Below, in pieces: positions 17,678 through 26,160 of a stretch of DNA of 64,000 nt (position 1 is the first letter of the stretch; each line of letters starts with the position of its first letter). This DNA comes from Vibrio cortegadensis (GTDB lineage: Bacteria; Pseudomonadota; Gammaproteobacteria; Enterobacterales; Vibrionaceae): contig NZ_AP025472.1 of NCBI RefSeq assembly GCF_024347395.1, positions 868,001 through 932,000 of the forward strand, written 5' to 3'. The notes beneath the pieces are model-generated. The model saw only the letters and a list, made by a program, of their open reading frames with translations, had not been told where the DNA came from and did no database searches. A program made the position numbers and the translations under genes.

Positions 17678-18790
17678 ATGGCGACATTAGATTTAAAGCA
17701 GATCCGTAAAACCTATCGCAACGCGGACAATGAAACACTTAAGGGCATCGACATTAGTATCGATTCGGGGGAATTTTTGATACTTGTCGGCCCTTCGGGG
17801 TGTGGAAAATCCACCCTGATGAATACCATTGCTGGTTTGGAAAGTATTAGCTCTGGCGAGATCATGATCGATGGTGTCGATGTAGCACAAGTTGAACCGA
17901 AAGATCGCGATATTGCGATGGTGTTCCAGTCCTATGCGCTTTACCCAAACATGACGGTACGTGGCAATATCGCTTTTGGGTTAAAAATCAAAAAAATGCC
18001 CAAAGATGAAATCGATGCTGAAGTGAATCGAGTGGCAGAAATGCTGCAAATTGATCAACTTCTGAATCGCAAACCGTCGCAACTTTCAGGTGGACAAAGA
18101 CAAAGGGTCGCCATGGGCCGTGCGCTTGCCCGTCGTCCAAAATTGTATCTATTTGATGAACCGTTATCGAACTTAGATGCAAAACTGCGGGTTGAGATGC
18201 GCCACCAAATAAAGCGACTTCACCAACAATTAAATACCACCATAGTGTATGTCACTCATGACCAAATTGAAGCCATGACATTAGCAGATAGGATCGCGGT
18301 GATGAAAGATGGTGAGCTACAACAACTAGGAACGCCAAAAGAGATCTACACTCGTCCGAATAATATGTTTGTTGCTGGCTTTATGGGGTCACCATCGATG
18401 AACTTCATCAAGACAATGGTGGATCTAGATGTCGAACAGAACCCAATCATTAAGGTGATAGGGACTGAAAACCAAGAGCACCATATTCGCTTACCACAAT
18501 CGATGCGCGAGCAAGATGGCAAAGAGGTGGTGATCGGATTAAGGCCAGAACATATTACCGATCAAGCAGGGGATGATGTTTCCGCGTCTACCTTGCTTGA
18601 TCTGAAATTAGAGGTTTTGGAACCCACTGGGCCAGATACTATCGCGATGGTGAAAGTGAACGATCAAGAGGTGGCTTGTCGTTTGTCTCCTGAGTTTGAA
18701 GTGACCGTTGGACAAATGGCGCCATTGCATTTTGATTTATCGAAAGCAGTATTCTTTGACGCGCAAACAGAAGCGAGAATTGATTTCTAA
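17678..18790 (+). CDS. Sugar ABC transporter ATP-binding protein (MalK/UgpC-like)
   Basis: A 370-aa ATPase of the CUT1 group. Walker A is GPSGCGKST (about residues 37-45), the Q-loop is MVFQSYALYPNMTV, the signature is LSGGQRQRVAMGRAL, Walker B is LYLFDEPLSNLDA and the H-loop is YVTHDQIEAM. The C-terminal ~130 residues form the regulatory OB-like domain of MalK-type ATPases (VVIGLRPEHI). It completes the binding protein-permease-permease-ATPase set. A terminator lies 30 bases after the stop. Confidence 0.95.
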   Translation: MATLDLKQIRKTYRNADNETLKGIDISIDSGEFLILVGPSGCGKSTLMNTIAGLESISSGEIMIDGVDVAQVEPKDRDIAMVFQSYALYPNMTVRGNIAFGLKIKKMPKDEIDAEVNRVAEMLQIDQLLNRKPSQLSGGQRQRVAMGRALARRPKLYLFDEPLSNLDAKLRVEMRHQIKRLHQQLNTTIVYVTHDQIEAMTLADRIAVMKDGELQQLGTPKEIYTRPNNMFVAGFMGSPSMNFIKTMVDLDVEQNPIIKVIGTENQEHHIRLPQSMREQDGKEVVIGLRPEHITDQAGDDVSASTLLDLKLEVLEPTGPDTIAMVKVNDQEVACRLSPEFEVTVGQMAPLHFDLSKAVFFDAQTEARIDF

Positions 18791-18819
18791 TTCGGAAGGA
18801 AAACGGTAAATCGAATCAG

Positions 18820-18855
18820 AAGGCAACGCCGGAATTGATATGTTGCCTTTTTTTT
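18820..18855 (+). terminator. Terminator after the sugar ABC operon
   Basis: Stem AAGGCAAC/GTTGCCTT with a 14-base loop and a T8 run. Confidence 0.88.
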
Positions 18856-18861
18856 GTTCTG

Positions 18862-18934
<73 letters not shown>

Positions 18935-18959
18935 GACCATGACCATGACCATTAACGGT

Positions 18960-19604
18960 TTAAACGGCTCGTTGGCAAATATGAGGGATATAGAGTTTGA
19001 GATAAGATTCAGTAAGGCGAACCGCTTCGTTGGCAAGTTCAGGTGTGATGCAACCATGTTGACGATAAGACAGTGAATAAATTTTGTCTGCCACTTGCAA
19101 CGAAATCGCAAACACATTGATGGGTTGCGATAATTGCGGAACGTCGAAGTACCGTCGATAAATTATCTCAACTTCATTACCCAAAATCAGGTCATGTTCG
19201 GTATCTGCATGGCCTAATTCGGTAAAGGTATGGCGCCCTAAAATCAGCTTTCTCGCAATAGGGTTAGTGTTGTAATAGTTCACATAAGCCGTTTCAATCA
19301 TGCGATTAATATCCGTCCAATGCGTCACTTTCTCGGCATCAATACACTGATGTAGCAAGGCGTCAAAATCCTTAAATACATCATTAAGCAAATTTTGGAA
19401 CAGGTTTTCAATGTTTGGATAGTGGTGATAGACGGTAGACGTTGCCATTCCGCACTCTTTCGCTACATCGTACATAGAGATATCTGTGGCTTCACGGCGT
19501 TCCATTAACTGGGCCACGGCATCATGGATTTTCAGTAGCTTCTCTTGCGTTGTTACTTTTCGCATACGTCGGTGCTCACTTTCATTGAAGCGTTCAAAAA
19601 ACAT
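18960..19604 (-). CDS. TetR-family transcriptional regulator
   Basis: A 214-aa repressor-type protein. The N-terminal helix-turn-helix reads ATDISMYDVAKECGMATSTVYHHYPNIENLF (about residues 39-69), the standard TetR pattern; the C-terminal ligand domain is diverse. An alternative start (MRKVTTQEKL) lies at 19565. It is divergent from the agmatine operon across a 523-base region. In Pseudomonas aeruginosa the agmatine genes are controlled by AguR, also TetR-type, so control of the neighbouring operon is a reasonable inference, not shown. Confidence 0.88.
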   Translation of the reverse strand: MFFERFNESEHRRMRKVTTQEKLLKIHDAVAQLMERREATDISMYDVAKECGMATSTVYHHYPNIENLFQNLLNDVFKDFDALLHQCIDAEKVTHWTDINRMIETAYVNYYNTNPIARKLILGRHTFTELGHADTEHDLILGNEVEIIYRRYFDVPQLSQPINVFAISLQVADKIYSLSYRQHGCITPELANEAVRLTESYLKLYIPHICQRAV

Positions 19605-20127
19605 AAAGAGTTGTGGGCCAAAAATCCATTCTATTAATCTGAAATTTGACTCAACCCCTCTTTATGTCTCTCTCATGTTGGCTTTGCCAATACATAAAGT
19701 TAAACGATATTGACGCTGAATACGTATTCCTCACTTGTCTCTCAAATGCATATGGCGAGAGGCAAACAAAATCCCCTTTACTGTATTGAAATTCTCGCAG
19801 TGTATAGAGGATAAAAATCACAATTCGATAGCTGCTCTCTATTTTGCATAGTTAATTGTTCTCTCATCACATATCGCAGCAATAATCGCCAAATTCGGCA
19901 GATATGTGATCTTCAATTTGAAACTCAAACCTCAAGGAATAACCGTAAAAACAATTGATAAAAATCAAAGATTCCGGCGATGATGATTTTTTGTTCAATT
20001 TTTGTTGGGTTTATTTCATTTTTATTCAAGGTTCGTTTATCCAAAACCGATATTCAATTTTCATCCCAGTTCAACTTGTTGCTTTGCCGTTTAATTAATC
20101 CCGTATTAATCATTAAGGAATTAAGCG
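19605..20127. other. Regulatory region between TetR gene and agmatine operon
   Basis: 523 bases without a gene, very A/T-rich. It holds a 10-bp perfect inverted repeat ATCACATATC/GATATGTGAT (19866-19875 and 19901-19910) and an FNR-type box at 19955. A wide inverted pair ACATAAAGAG/CTCTTTATGT flanks the start of the TetR gene (about 19601-19610 and 19657-19666). These are candidate operators. Confidence 0.6.
19955..19968. promoter_or_regulatory. FNR-type binding site
   Basis: TTGAT-AAAA-ATCAA is an exact match to the FNR consensus TTGAT-N4-ATCAA, 160 bases before the antiporter start. It predicts induction without oxygen, as in many arginine deiminase systems. Confidence 0.65.
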
Positions 20128-21546
20128 ATGAGTAACGAAACGCAAGGAAAAATGGGGGTTACGGGAATTGCACTCTTTACATTGTGTGCAGTACTAGTAG
20201 TCGACACATTAACTGCGTCAGCCAGCATTGGTGTCAGTGCGATTGGTTGGTGGGTCTTAATGTTAATCTTCTTTGTGATCCCCTATGGGTTGATCACGTC
20301 TGAATTAAGTACAACATACCCAGGCGAGGGTGGTATTTACGACTGGGTAAAAGAAGCATTCAATTTTAAATGGGCGGTTAGAACAACATGGTTCTACTGG
20401 ATCAACGTTGGCTTATGGATGCCTGCGGTTTACATCATGTTTGCGGGAATGTTTGCCGAACTCTTTATGCCTGAGCTCTCTTTATGGGGCCAGATTGCCA
20501 TTTGTATATTACTCACATGGTTAACGGTTTGGATTTGTAATGTGTCTGCTGATATCGGTGTTTGGGTGACCAATATCGGCGCCGTCTTAAAAATAGTTGT
20601 CATCAGCACATTAGGTGTCGGCGGGTTTATTTATGCGATGAAAAATGGCGTAGCCAACGAATTTACCCTACCAGCAATGATGCCTTCGCTTGATTCTGCG
20701 GTCACTTTCTTACCCGCTATTGTATTTAATTTGATGGGCTTCGAACTGGTTGCGACCATGACAAAAGAGATGAAAGATGTACGCGACATGCCTAAAGCTG
20801 TCTTCCTTTCTATTGGTATCACTGCTTTCCTATACATTTTTGGTACTGTTGGCATCTTGATGGCTCTGCCAGTTGAAAGCATTGGTCTGGTTTCTGGTTT
20901 GATTGACACTTTTAGAACACTATTTGGTGAAGGTGCATTCGGTACGGCAATGGTTTATCTATTCGGTACATTCGCACTGTTAACTCTTATTGGCAACATG
21001 GTGAGTTGGACTATGGGTGCAAGCCGTGCCGCAGCGGAAGCAGCACAAGAGGGAGAACTTCCGGCACCTGTCGCGAAAATATCAGAGAAAGGCTCACCAG
21101 TCGGAGCAAACAACATCACGGGTATTGTATCAACGGTTGTTATCTTGTCTTACGCACTGTTTGCACAAGGGAACGATGATCTGTTTTGGTCAATATTTGC
21201 TTTCTCAAGTTGTATTTTCCTACTGCCTTACCTGTTCATGTTCCCAGCGTACTTGAAGCTTCGCGTGGTAGATGGTGAACGTGAACGTCCATTCAAAGTG
21301 CCGGGTGGCATGGCGATGCAGTGGATTATGTCAATTGTCTGTTTTCTTGTGGTTTTCCAAGCGGTGGTACTTTTCATCTTCCCAGAAGCGTTAGATCTAA
21401 CGGTAGCGGATTGGGGATACACAGGACCAGTTCTGATAGGCGTTATCGCGACCATCCTTATTGGGGAATGGATTCTACTTGGCGCGTTGAAACGTAAGAA
21501 AGAACAAGAAGTGACAGAAATACATCATCAAGATGCTCAAGCGTAA
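20128..21546 (+). CDS. aguD: APC-family antiporter, probable agmatine:putrescine exchanger
   Basis: A 472-aa inner-membrane transporter with about 12 hydrophobic segments, of the amino acid-polyamine-organocation superfamily. Early helix residues (TLTASASIGVSAIGWW) and YPGEGGIYDWVKEAF match the glutamate:GABA and agmatine:putrescine antiporter branch. Its place directly before agmatine deiminase (17 bases) and putrescine carbamoyltransferase makes agmatine/putrescine exchange the most likely role, as in the enterococcal AgDI pathway. The RBS AAGGAA lies before the ATG. Substrate assignment is from context. Confidence 0.8.
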   Translation: MSNETQGKMGVTGIALFTLCAVLVVDTLTASASIGVSAIGWWVLMLIFFVIPYGLITSELSTTYPGEGGIYDWVKEAFNFKWAVRTTWFYWINVGLWMPAVYIMFAGMFAELFMPELSLWGQIAICILLTWLTVWICNVSADIGVWVTNIGAVLKIVVISTLGVGGFIYAMKNGVANEFTLPAMMPSLDSAVTFLPAIVFNLMGFELVATMTKEMKDVRDMPKAVFLSIGITAFLYIFGTVGILMALPVESIGLVSGLIDTFRTLFGEGAFGTAMVYLFGTFALLTLIGNMVSWTMGASRAAAEAAQEGELPAPVAKISEKGSPVGANNITGIVSTVVILSYALFAQGNDDLFWSIFAFSSCIFLLPYLFMFPAYLKLRVVDGERERPFKVPGGMAMQWIMSIVCFLVVFQAVVLFIFPEALDLTVADWGYTGPVLIGVIATILIGEWILLGALKRKKEQEVTEIHHQDAQA

Positions 21547-21563
21547 TCTAGGAGAATGAGATC

Positions 21564-22655
21564 ATGAAAAAAACATTAGATAGCACACCAAAAAATGACA
21601 ATTTCAGAATGCCAGGTGAGCATGAGCAACATCATGAAATTTGGATGGCATGGCCGGAACGTACTGATAACTGGCGTGATGGAGCAAAACCTGCACAGAA
21701 AGTGTTTGTGGATGTCGCGAAGCAGATTAGTAAAACGACACCAGTAACCATGCTTGCAAGCTCAGCCCAATACGATAACGCCGTGTCACGTCTGCCTGAT
21801 GATATTCGCGTTTTGGAAGTGTCGACAGATGATTCGTGGATGCGTGATATCGGAGCAACATATGTCGTGAACGACCAAGGTGAACGTCGTGGAGTAGATT
21901 GGGAATTCAATGCTTGGGGCGGTTTAGTTGATGGGCTTTATTCACCATGGAATCGAGATAATCAAGTAGCTCAGAAGATGTGTGAGATTATCCGAGATTC
22001 TCGTTATAAAGCTCCGATTGTCTTAGAAGGTGGTTCTATCCACGTTGATGGTGAAGGGACGCTTTATACAACAGAAGAGTGTTTACTTCATGAGAGTCGC
22101 AACCCTGAATTCAATAAAGAGGAGATCACAGCCGTACTTTGTGAGCACCTCAATGTTGAGAAGATCATCTGGTTACCCCATGGTTTATACAACGATGAAA
22201 CCAACGGTCATGTCGATAATATTCTCCATGTCGTTAAGCCAGGTGAAGTCGTGCTGACGTGGTGTGATGACGAAAACGATCCTCAATATGCGATCAGCCG
22301 AGAAGCGTACGACAGCATCACCAGCCAAACCGATGCAAAAGGGCGCAACATCAAAGTTCATAAACTGCCAATGCCGGGCCCGCTATTTATGTCAGCTGAA
22401 GAAGCGGCAGGAATTGATATAGCAGAAGGGATGGAACGTGAAGCGGGTGAACGTTTAGCGGCTTCTTATGCCAATTACCTAATCACCAACAAGCAGATAG
22501 TCTTGCCACTGCTTGATGAACGATACGACAACGACGTAATCGCGATGTTAGAAAATATCTACCCGGGTTATGAAGTGAACGGTGTCCCTGCGAGAGAAAT
22601 CTTGCTTGGCGGTGGCAACATTCACTGCATCACTCAGCAAGTACCAAAGGTGTAA
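21564..22655 (+). CDS. aguA: Agmatine deiminase
   Basis: A 363-aa enzyme of the guanidino-group-modifying superfamily that hydrolyses agmatine to N-carbamoylputrescine and ammonia. Visible features are MPGEHEQHHEIWMAWPER (about residues 17-34), DDSWMRDIGATYVVN, VLEGGSIHVDGEGTLYTTEECLL, LPHGLYNDETNGHVDNI with catalytic His, and the nucleophile Cys355 in GGGNIHCITQQ. Length fits the family. Second gene of the operon; the next gene starts 130 bases later. Confidence 0.95.
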   Translation: MKKTLDSTPKNDNFRMPGEHEQHHEIWMAWPERTDNWRDGAKPAQKVFVDVAKQISKTTPVTMLASSAQYDNAVSRLPDDIRVLEVSTDDSWMRDIGATYVVNDQGERRGVDWEFNAWGGLVDGLYSPWNRDNQVAQKMCEIIRDSRYKAPIVLEGGSIHVDGEGTLYTTEECLLHESRNPEFNKEEITAVLCEHLNVEKIIWLPHGLYNDETNGHVDNILHVVKPGEVVLTWCDDENDPQYAISREAYDSITSQTDAKGRNIKVHKLPMPGPLFMSAEEAAGIDIAEGMEREAGERLAASYANYLITNKQIVLPLLDERYDNDVIAMLENIYPGYEVNGVPAREILLGGGNIHCITQQVPKV

Positions 22656-22785
22656 CTATCGACTTAGCCATGGAAGTCAGTGGCTAAATCGATCACTAAT
22701 TAAATCCAAAACATTATTTGAAACCGAATCGTCACGAGATCTACTCGAAAGAAAACGTGAACAACAATAAAAATAGGAACTTAAA

Positions 22786-23832
22786 ATGAAATTACCTTCT
22801 TCTAGTGCAACTGAATTAAACAAATCAAACCTTGAGCATATGGTGTCAATGAAAGACTTCTCTGTAGCAGAGATGGACAACATGATGGAACTCATGACTT
22901 ATTTGAAGCAGGCACGCAAAGACAATGCGATCCCACAACTGTTTAAAGGAAAATCTGTTGGGATGATTTTTGAAGCGGGCTCAACTCGTACTCGTGTCTC
23001 TTTTGAAGTTGCGGCAACATTGCTAGGCGGCCACGCACTATTCTTGTCTCCAAAAGATATTCACCTTGGTGGTAAAGAGTCGATTGATGATACTTCACGC
23101 GTACTTTCTCGTATGTGTGACATCATCATGGCTCGTACTAACAGCCCTGAAACACTTGATGGCTTACTTGAAATGTCGACAGTGCCAGTGATTAATGGCC
23201 TAGATACTCGTTTCCATCCAACACAGATGTTGGCCGATCTTTTCACCATCAGAGAGCACATCACAGACGGACGTAAACTCTCAGATTTAACTTTGGCATT
23301 CATGGGCGATGCAACGGATGTATGTCGTTCATTGATGCTGACTTGTGCTAAGTACGGCATGGGCTTCAAGCAGATTGGTCCTAAAAAATATCACATGGAG
23401 CAAGAGTGGATCGATATGGCTCTGAACTTCTGCGAAGAGTCTGGCGGCACGATTGAAATTACGGACGATGTAGAACGAATTAGCGATTGTGATGTGGTGT
23501 ACGGTGATAGCTTCTACTGGGTTACTCAAATGGATGAGAAGGAAGAGCGTCTTGCGGCATTTATGCCTCACTATGTGATCACCGAAGAGTTAATGGCGAA
23601 AGCTCGTCCTGGTGCGATGTTACTTCACTGCCTACCAGCAAATGATAAAGAGGAAGTGACTCGTGGCGCACTAGAAAGTGAATACTCAGTGGCGTTTGAT
23701 GAAGCAGAAAACCGACTAACGGCTCAAATGGCTATTTTGGTGTACTTCACTCATAAAGACGCGGTGATCCCAACGCAAGAGACGATTAAGCATCACGAAG
23801 ATAAAATTAACGGCTTCTTAAAAACGTTATAA
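22786..23832 (+). CDS. ptcA: Putrescine carbamoyltransferase
   Basis: A 348-aa transcarbamylase that phosphorolyses N-carbamoylputrescine to putrescine and carbamoyl phosphate. The carbamoyl-phosphate motif is GSTRTR (about residues 67-72), followed by the family HPTQMLADL and the C-terminal HCLP motif in LLHCLPANDKEEV. The operon context separates it from ornithine carbamoyltransferase, and the GDSFYWVTQMDEK region differs from the ornithine-binding loop of OTC. A carbamate kinase gene, needed to make ATP from the product, is not next to it. Confidence 0.87.
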   Translation: MKLPSSSATELNKSNLEHMVSMKDFSVAEMDNMMELMTYLKQARKDNAIPQLFKGKSVGMIFEAGSTRTRVSFEVAATLLGGHALFLSPKDIHLGGKESIDDTSRVLSRMCDIIMARTNSPETLDGLLEMSTVPVINGLDTRFHPTQMLADLFTIREHITDGRKLSDLTLAFMGDATDVCRSLMLTCAKYGMGFKQIGPKKYHMEQEWIDMALNFCEESGGTIEITDDVERISDCDVVYGDSFYWVTQMDEKEERLAAFMPHYVITEELMAKARPGAMLLHCLPANDKEEVTRGALESEYSVAFDEAENRLTAQMAILVYFTHKDAVIPTQETIKHHEDKINGFLKTL

Positions 23833-23875
23833 CCGCCGTTGCTTTTAAGTGTAAATAAAACAGCGCCACATAAAT

Positions 23876-23912
23876 CGCCCCGTATTCATATCGAGTCACG
23901 GGGCGTTTTTTT
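23876..23912 (+). terminator. Terminator after the agmatine operon
   Basis: Stem CGCCCCGT/ACGGGGCG, 14-base loop, T7 tail, 43 bases after the ptcA stop. The stem closely resembles that of the terminator at 26066 after the ribosomal genes. Confidence 0.9.
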
Positions 23913-23951
23913 GCGCGTTAGCGATAGGCCAGTGAAAAGAGGGTTCTATCT

Positions 23952-24212
23952 ATGTCAAAAAGTTCCAAGCTGCGTAATGAAGACAAACTGGTTAAGAAGG
24001 CGCTTGATATTGGCGGGAAGATGGCAAAGATGCAAGGCTTTAACCTACCGCAGTCACCACAACCTGATAGAGTAAAAGCGATTTACCTGTTTTTGGTCGA
24101 TGCCAAACAGATCACGCCGTTACCTGATGGCAAACTCGACGGTGCAAACATCAAGCACAGGTTGGCTCTTTGGGTTCATAATGCGTTGCCAGACAACGAC
24201 CCTCTAAAGTAA
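23952..24212 (+). CDS. Small conserved protein, probably DUF5062 family
   Basis: An 86-aa cytosolic, basic protein (LRNEDKLVKKALDIGGKMAKMQ at the start; KAIYLFLVDAKQITPLP in the middle; KHRLALWVHNALPDNDPL at the end). It resembles a small family of unknown function found in vibrios and shewanellae, DUF5062 from memory, which I cannot verify. It begins after the agmatine-operon terminator, so it has its own promoter. Confidence 0.7.
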   Translation: MSKSSKLRNEDKLVKKALDIGGKMAKMQGFNLPQSPQPDRVKAIYLFLVDAKQITPLPDGKLDGANIKHRLALWVHNALPDNDPLK

Positions 24213-24330
24213 AAGTTACCATGATGCAGCCATGTGTTCATTTGTGAAATCGACTACGTCATTGGACATAAAACTGTCCAATGATCACGGGTAAAGTAAT
24301 TGGCGAACAAGTTAGTTGTACATTAGAGCT

Positions 24331-25161
24331 TTAATTTTGGTAATGCTTGTATCCGTTTCGACCTTGTTCCTTAACTTGATATAGTGCCCTGTCAGCTTCA
24401 CGGAATATTTGAGTGAAGGAGTCTAGTGAATTGTTTGTGGTGGTCGCTCCAATACTCAATCTAATGGGGATTGCTTTGATAGACAGTGATTTCATTGCAC
24501 TATTTTGAATGCGCTTCATGAGTTTAATCGCTTCATTTTCGGAAGTGTTTGGGCAGATAATCACAAACTCATCCCCACCCCATCGGCCTAAATAATCGGC
24601 TGCTCTGATGTTGTTTTTGAGGTGGTTTGTTACCGTTATTAGAGCTTTGTCTCCTAACAAGTGTCCGTATGTATCATTAAATTTTTTAAACTTATCGACG
24701 TCGATAATAAGAATAGACGTGTTTGATTGTGTCTTTTTACTTTTATCGAGTACAGATTGAGTGATGTGTTCAAGACCAAATTTATTATATGTACTTGTGA
24801 GTGGGTCCTTATTGAGTTGCTGCTTTTGATGCTTTAATCGAGAGTGAACGCCAATTGCTACCAAGGCTACTCCTGTTAATGCGAGTACATCACCGAATAA
24901 AAAATCAATTATTTGACGGTTATTTAACCAAGCATGCAACACTTGAACTTCTTCTATGCACTCAAAAGCTTTGTTCAACATGAATAACAAGAATCCGAAC
25001 TTCTCAATAGGAATAAACGATTCATACCCACTAATGAATACAATCATCACGGCGATAAGAGTAGCGTACTGAAAAATGAAGCTAGTAAAATCTACTATGT
25101 GAAATAGCAGTAAGAATGAAGGAGTGATTAAACTTAAAAAGATAGCAATGAATTTATCCAT
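24331..25161 (-). CDS. Membrane-bound diguanylate cyclase (GGDEF)
   Basis: A 276-aa protein with about four hydrophobic segments in the first ~105 residues and a GGDEF domain from about residue 118. The catalytic motif GGDEF occupies residues 195-199, and an RxxD product-inhibition site (RAAD, 186-189) lies exactly 5 residues before it, so it should be an active, feedback-inhibited c-di-GMP synthase. No EAL, PAS or GAF domain is present. The short membrane part is the only sensor. Single gene, divergent from rpmE2. Confidence 0.93.
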   Translation of the reverse strand: MDKFIAIFLSLITPSFLLLFHIVDFTSFIFQYATLIAVMIVFISGYESFIPIEKFGFLLFMLNKAFECIEEVQVLHAWLNNRQIIDFLFGDVLALTGVALVAIGVHSRLKHQKQQLNKDPLTSTYNKFGLEHITQSVLDKSKKTQSNTSILIIDVDKFKKFNDTYGHLLGDKALITVTNHLKNNIRAADYLGRWGGDEFVIICPNTSENEAIKLMKRIQNSAMKSLSIKAIPIRLSIGATTTNNSLDSFTQIFREADRALYQVKEQGRNGYKHYQN

Positions 25162-25623
25162 ACGACAGACAAGATACCTAAAATGTTCTATTTGGAGAGT
25201 ACTTTAGTGCTTATAAGTTTCGATAGCGATGTCGCAGCATGTAAACTTGAAATTATGAATGAAATATGTGTATAAGTTCACATTCATTCAGCATGAAGTT
25301 CGCCGCTTTCTATACCTCATTATTTTATTGGTGCAGATTTTAGTGGATGAGTAAACTTGGCCACTAGGTTAGAGGTGTTTGTAATACATTAAATAATCCA
25401 TGAGATGATAATTTAGGAAAATGTGTAACTCAGAAATGTCCCCAGACTCTCTACAAACGATCGGCTCCAAGTGTGCCCAACTATTTCGAATTGAAATTCC
25501 CGAACTATCAAAAACATTAAACTAATGAGACCTATTATCATTTACCTGTCTATGCTGTTATGTTATAACATAACGCAAAATTGGTGGGCAGCAGCCTGCT
25601 ATTGCTAATTTGAGGGAAATGAT
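25162..25623. other. Divergent intergenic region, DGC to rpmE2
   Basis: 462 A/T-rich bases with no gene. It contains the Zur-type palindrome at 25557 and a weak inverted pair GAATGAA...TTCATTC-like around 25256-25289. Nothing else is recognisable. Confidence 0.5.
25557..25574. promoter_or_regulatory. Zur-type operator before rpmE2-rpmJ2
   Basis: GTTATGTTATAACATAAC is a perfect 18-bp palindrome containing the ATGTTATAACAT core of gamma-proteobacterial Zur boxes, 50 bases before rpmE2. Repression by zinc-loaded Zur is expected for these zinc-free ribosomal paralogues. Confidence 0.82.
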
Positions 25624-25893
25624 ATGAAACCTGACATCCACCCGCAGTATCGTACTGTGGTATTTCATGACACGAGTGTTGATAAGTATTTTTTGATCGG
25701 CTCGACCTTACAAACAGACCGAGAAATTAAGTGGGAGGATGGCAAAACTTATCCTTACTACACGGTTGAAGTGTCGTCCGAGTCTCATCCATTTTATACA
25801 GGCAAGCAGCGTGTCATTCATAAAGAGGGTCGTGTGGCTAACTTTACTCGTCGTTTCGGTAGTTTGAATTCAGTAAAGCAGGGAGAGAAGTAA
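25624..25893 (+). CDS. rpmE2: 50S ribosomal protein L31 type B (zinc-independent)
   Basis: An 89-aa L31 paralogue (MKPDIHPQYRTVVFHDTS...) with no Cys at all, so it lacks the zinc ribbon of the housekeeping L31. Under zinc starvation it replaces the zinc-binding form and frees zinc. It carries the type B features FLIGSTLQT and HPFYTGKQR and the length of YkgM (about 87 aa). The Zur-type palindrome upstream and the L36 paralogue 1 base downstream fit the known zinc-sparing operon. Confidence 0.96.
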   Translation: MKPDIHPQYRTVVFHDTSVDKYFLIGSTLQTDREIKWEDGKTYPYYTVEVSSESHPFYTGKQRVIHKEGRVANFTRRFGSLNSVKQGEK

Positions 25894-25894
25894 C

Positions 25895-26035
25895 ATGAAA
25901 GTATTAAATTCACTAAAGAGCGCCAAGAAGCGAAGCCCCGATTGTCAAATCGTCAAAAGAAAAGGGCGAATTTACGTTATCTGCAAATCAAACCCTCGCT
26001 TTAAGGCGGTTCAAGGTAAGAAGAAAAAGAATTAA
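25895..26035 (+). CDS. rpmJ2: 50S ribosomal protein L36 type B (zinc-independent)
   Basis: A 46-aa protein read from ATG at 25895 (MKVLNSLKSAKKRSPDCQIV...) to TAA at 26033. Compared with zinc-binding L36 it keeps the core VKRKGRIYVICKSNPRFK but lacks the first Cys and the His ligand, so it cannot hold zinc, and it has the C-terminal basic extension of YkgO-type L36. It starts 1 base after the rpmE2 stop, in the same Zur-type unit. Confidence 0.95.
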   Translation: MKVLNSLKSAKKRSPDCQIVKRKGRIYVICKSNPRFKAVQGKKKKN

Positions 26036-26065
26036 GTTTAGATAGTTACAAAACAATATCACAAT

Positions 26066-26105
26066 AAATCGCCCCGATTTCATAATGAAGTACGGGGCGA
26101 TTTTT
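26066..26105 (+). terminator. Terminator after rpmE2-rpmJ2
   Basis: Stem AAATCGCCCCG/CGGGGCGATTT with a 16-base loop and a T5 run, 30 bases after the rpmJ2 stop. Confidence 0.88.
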
Positions 26106-26160
26106 GCGAGTTCACAATACGAACACTCAACCAATCATGGTATGTCTGTGGTTCAATGTT

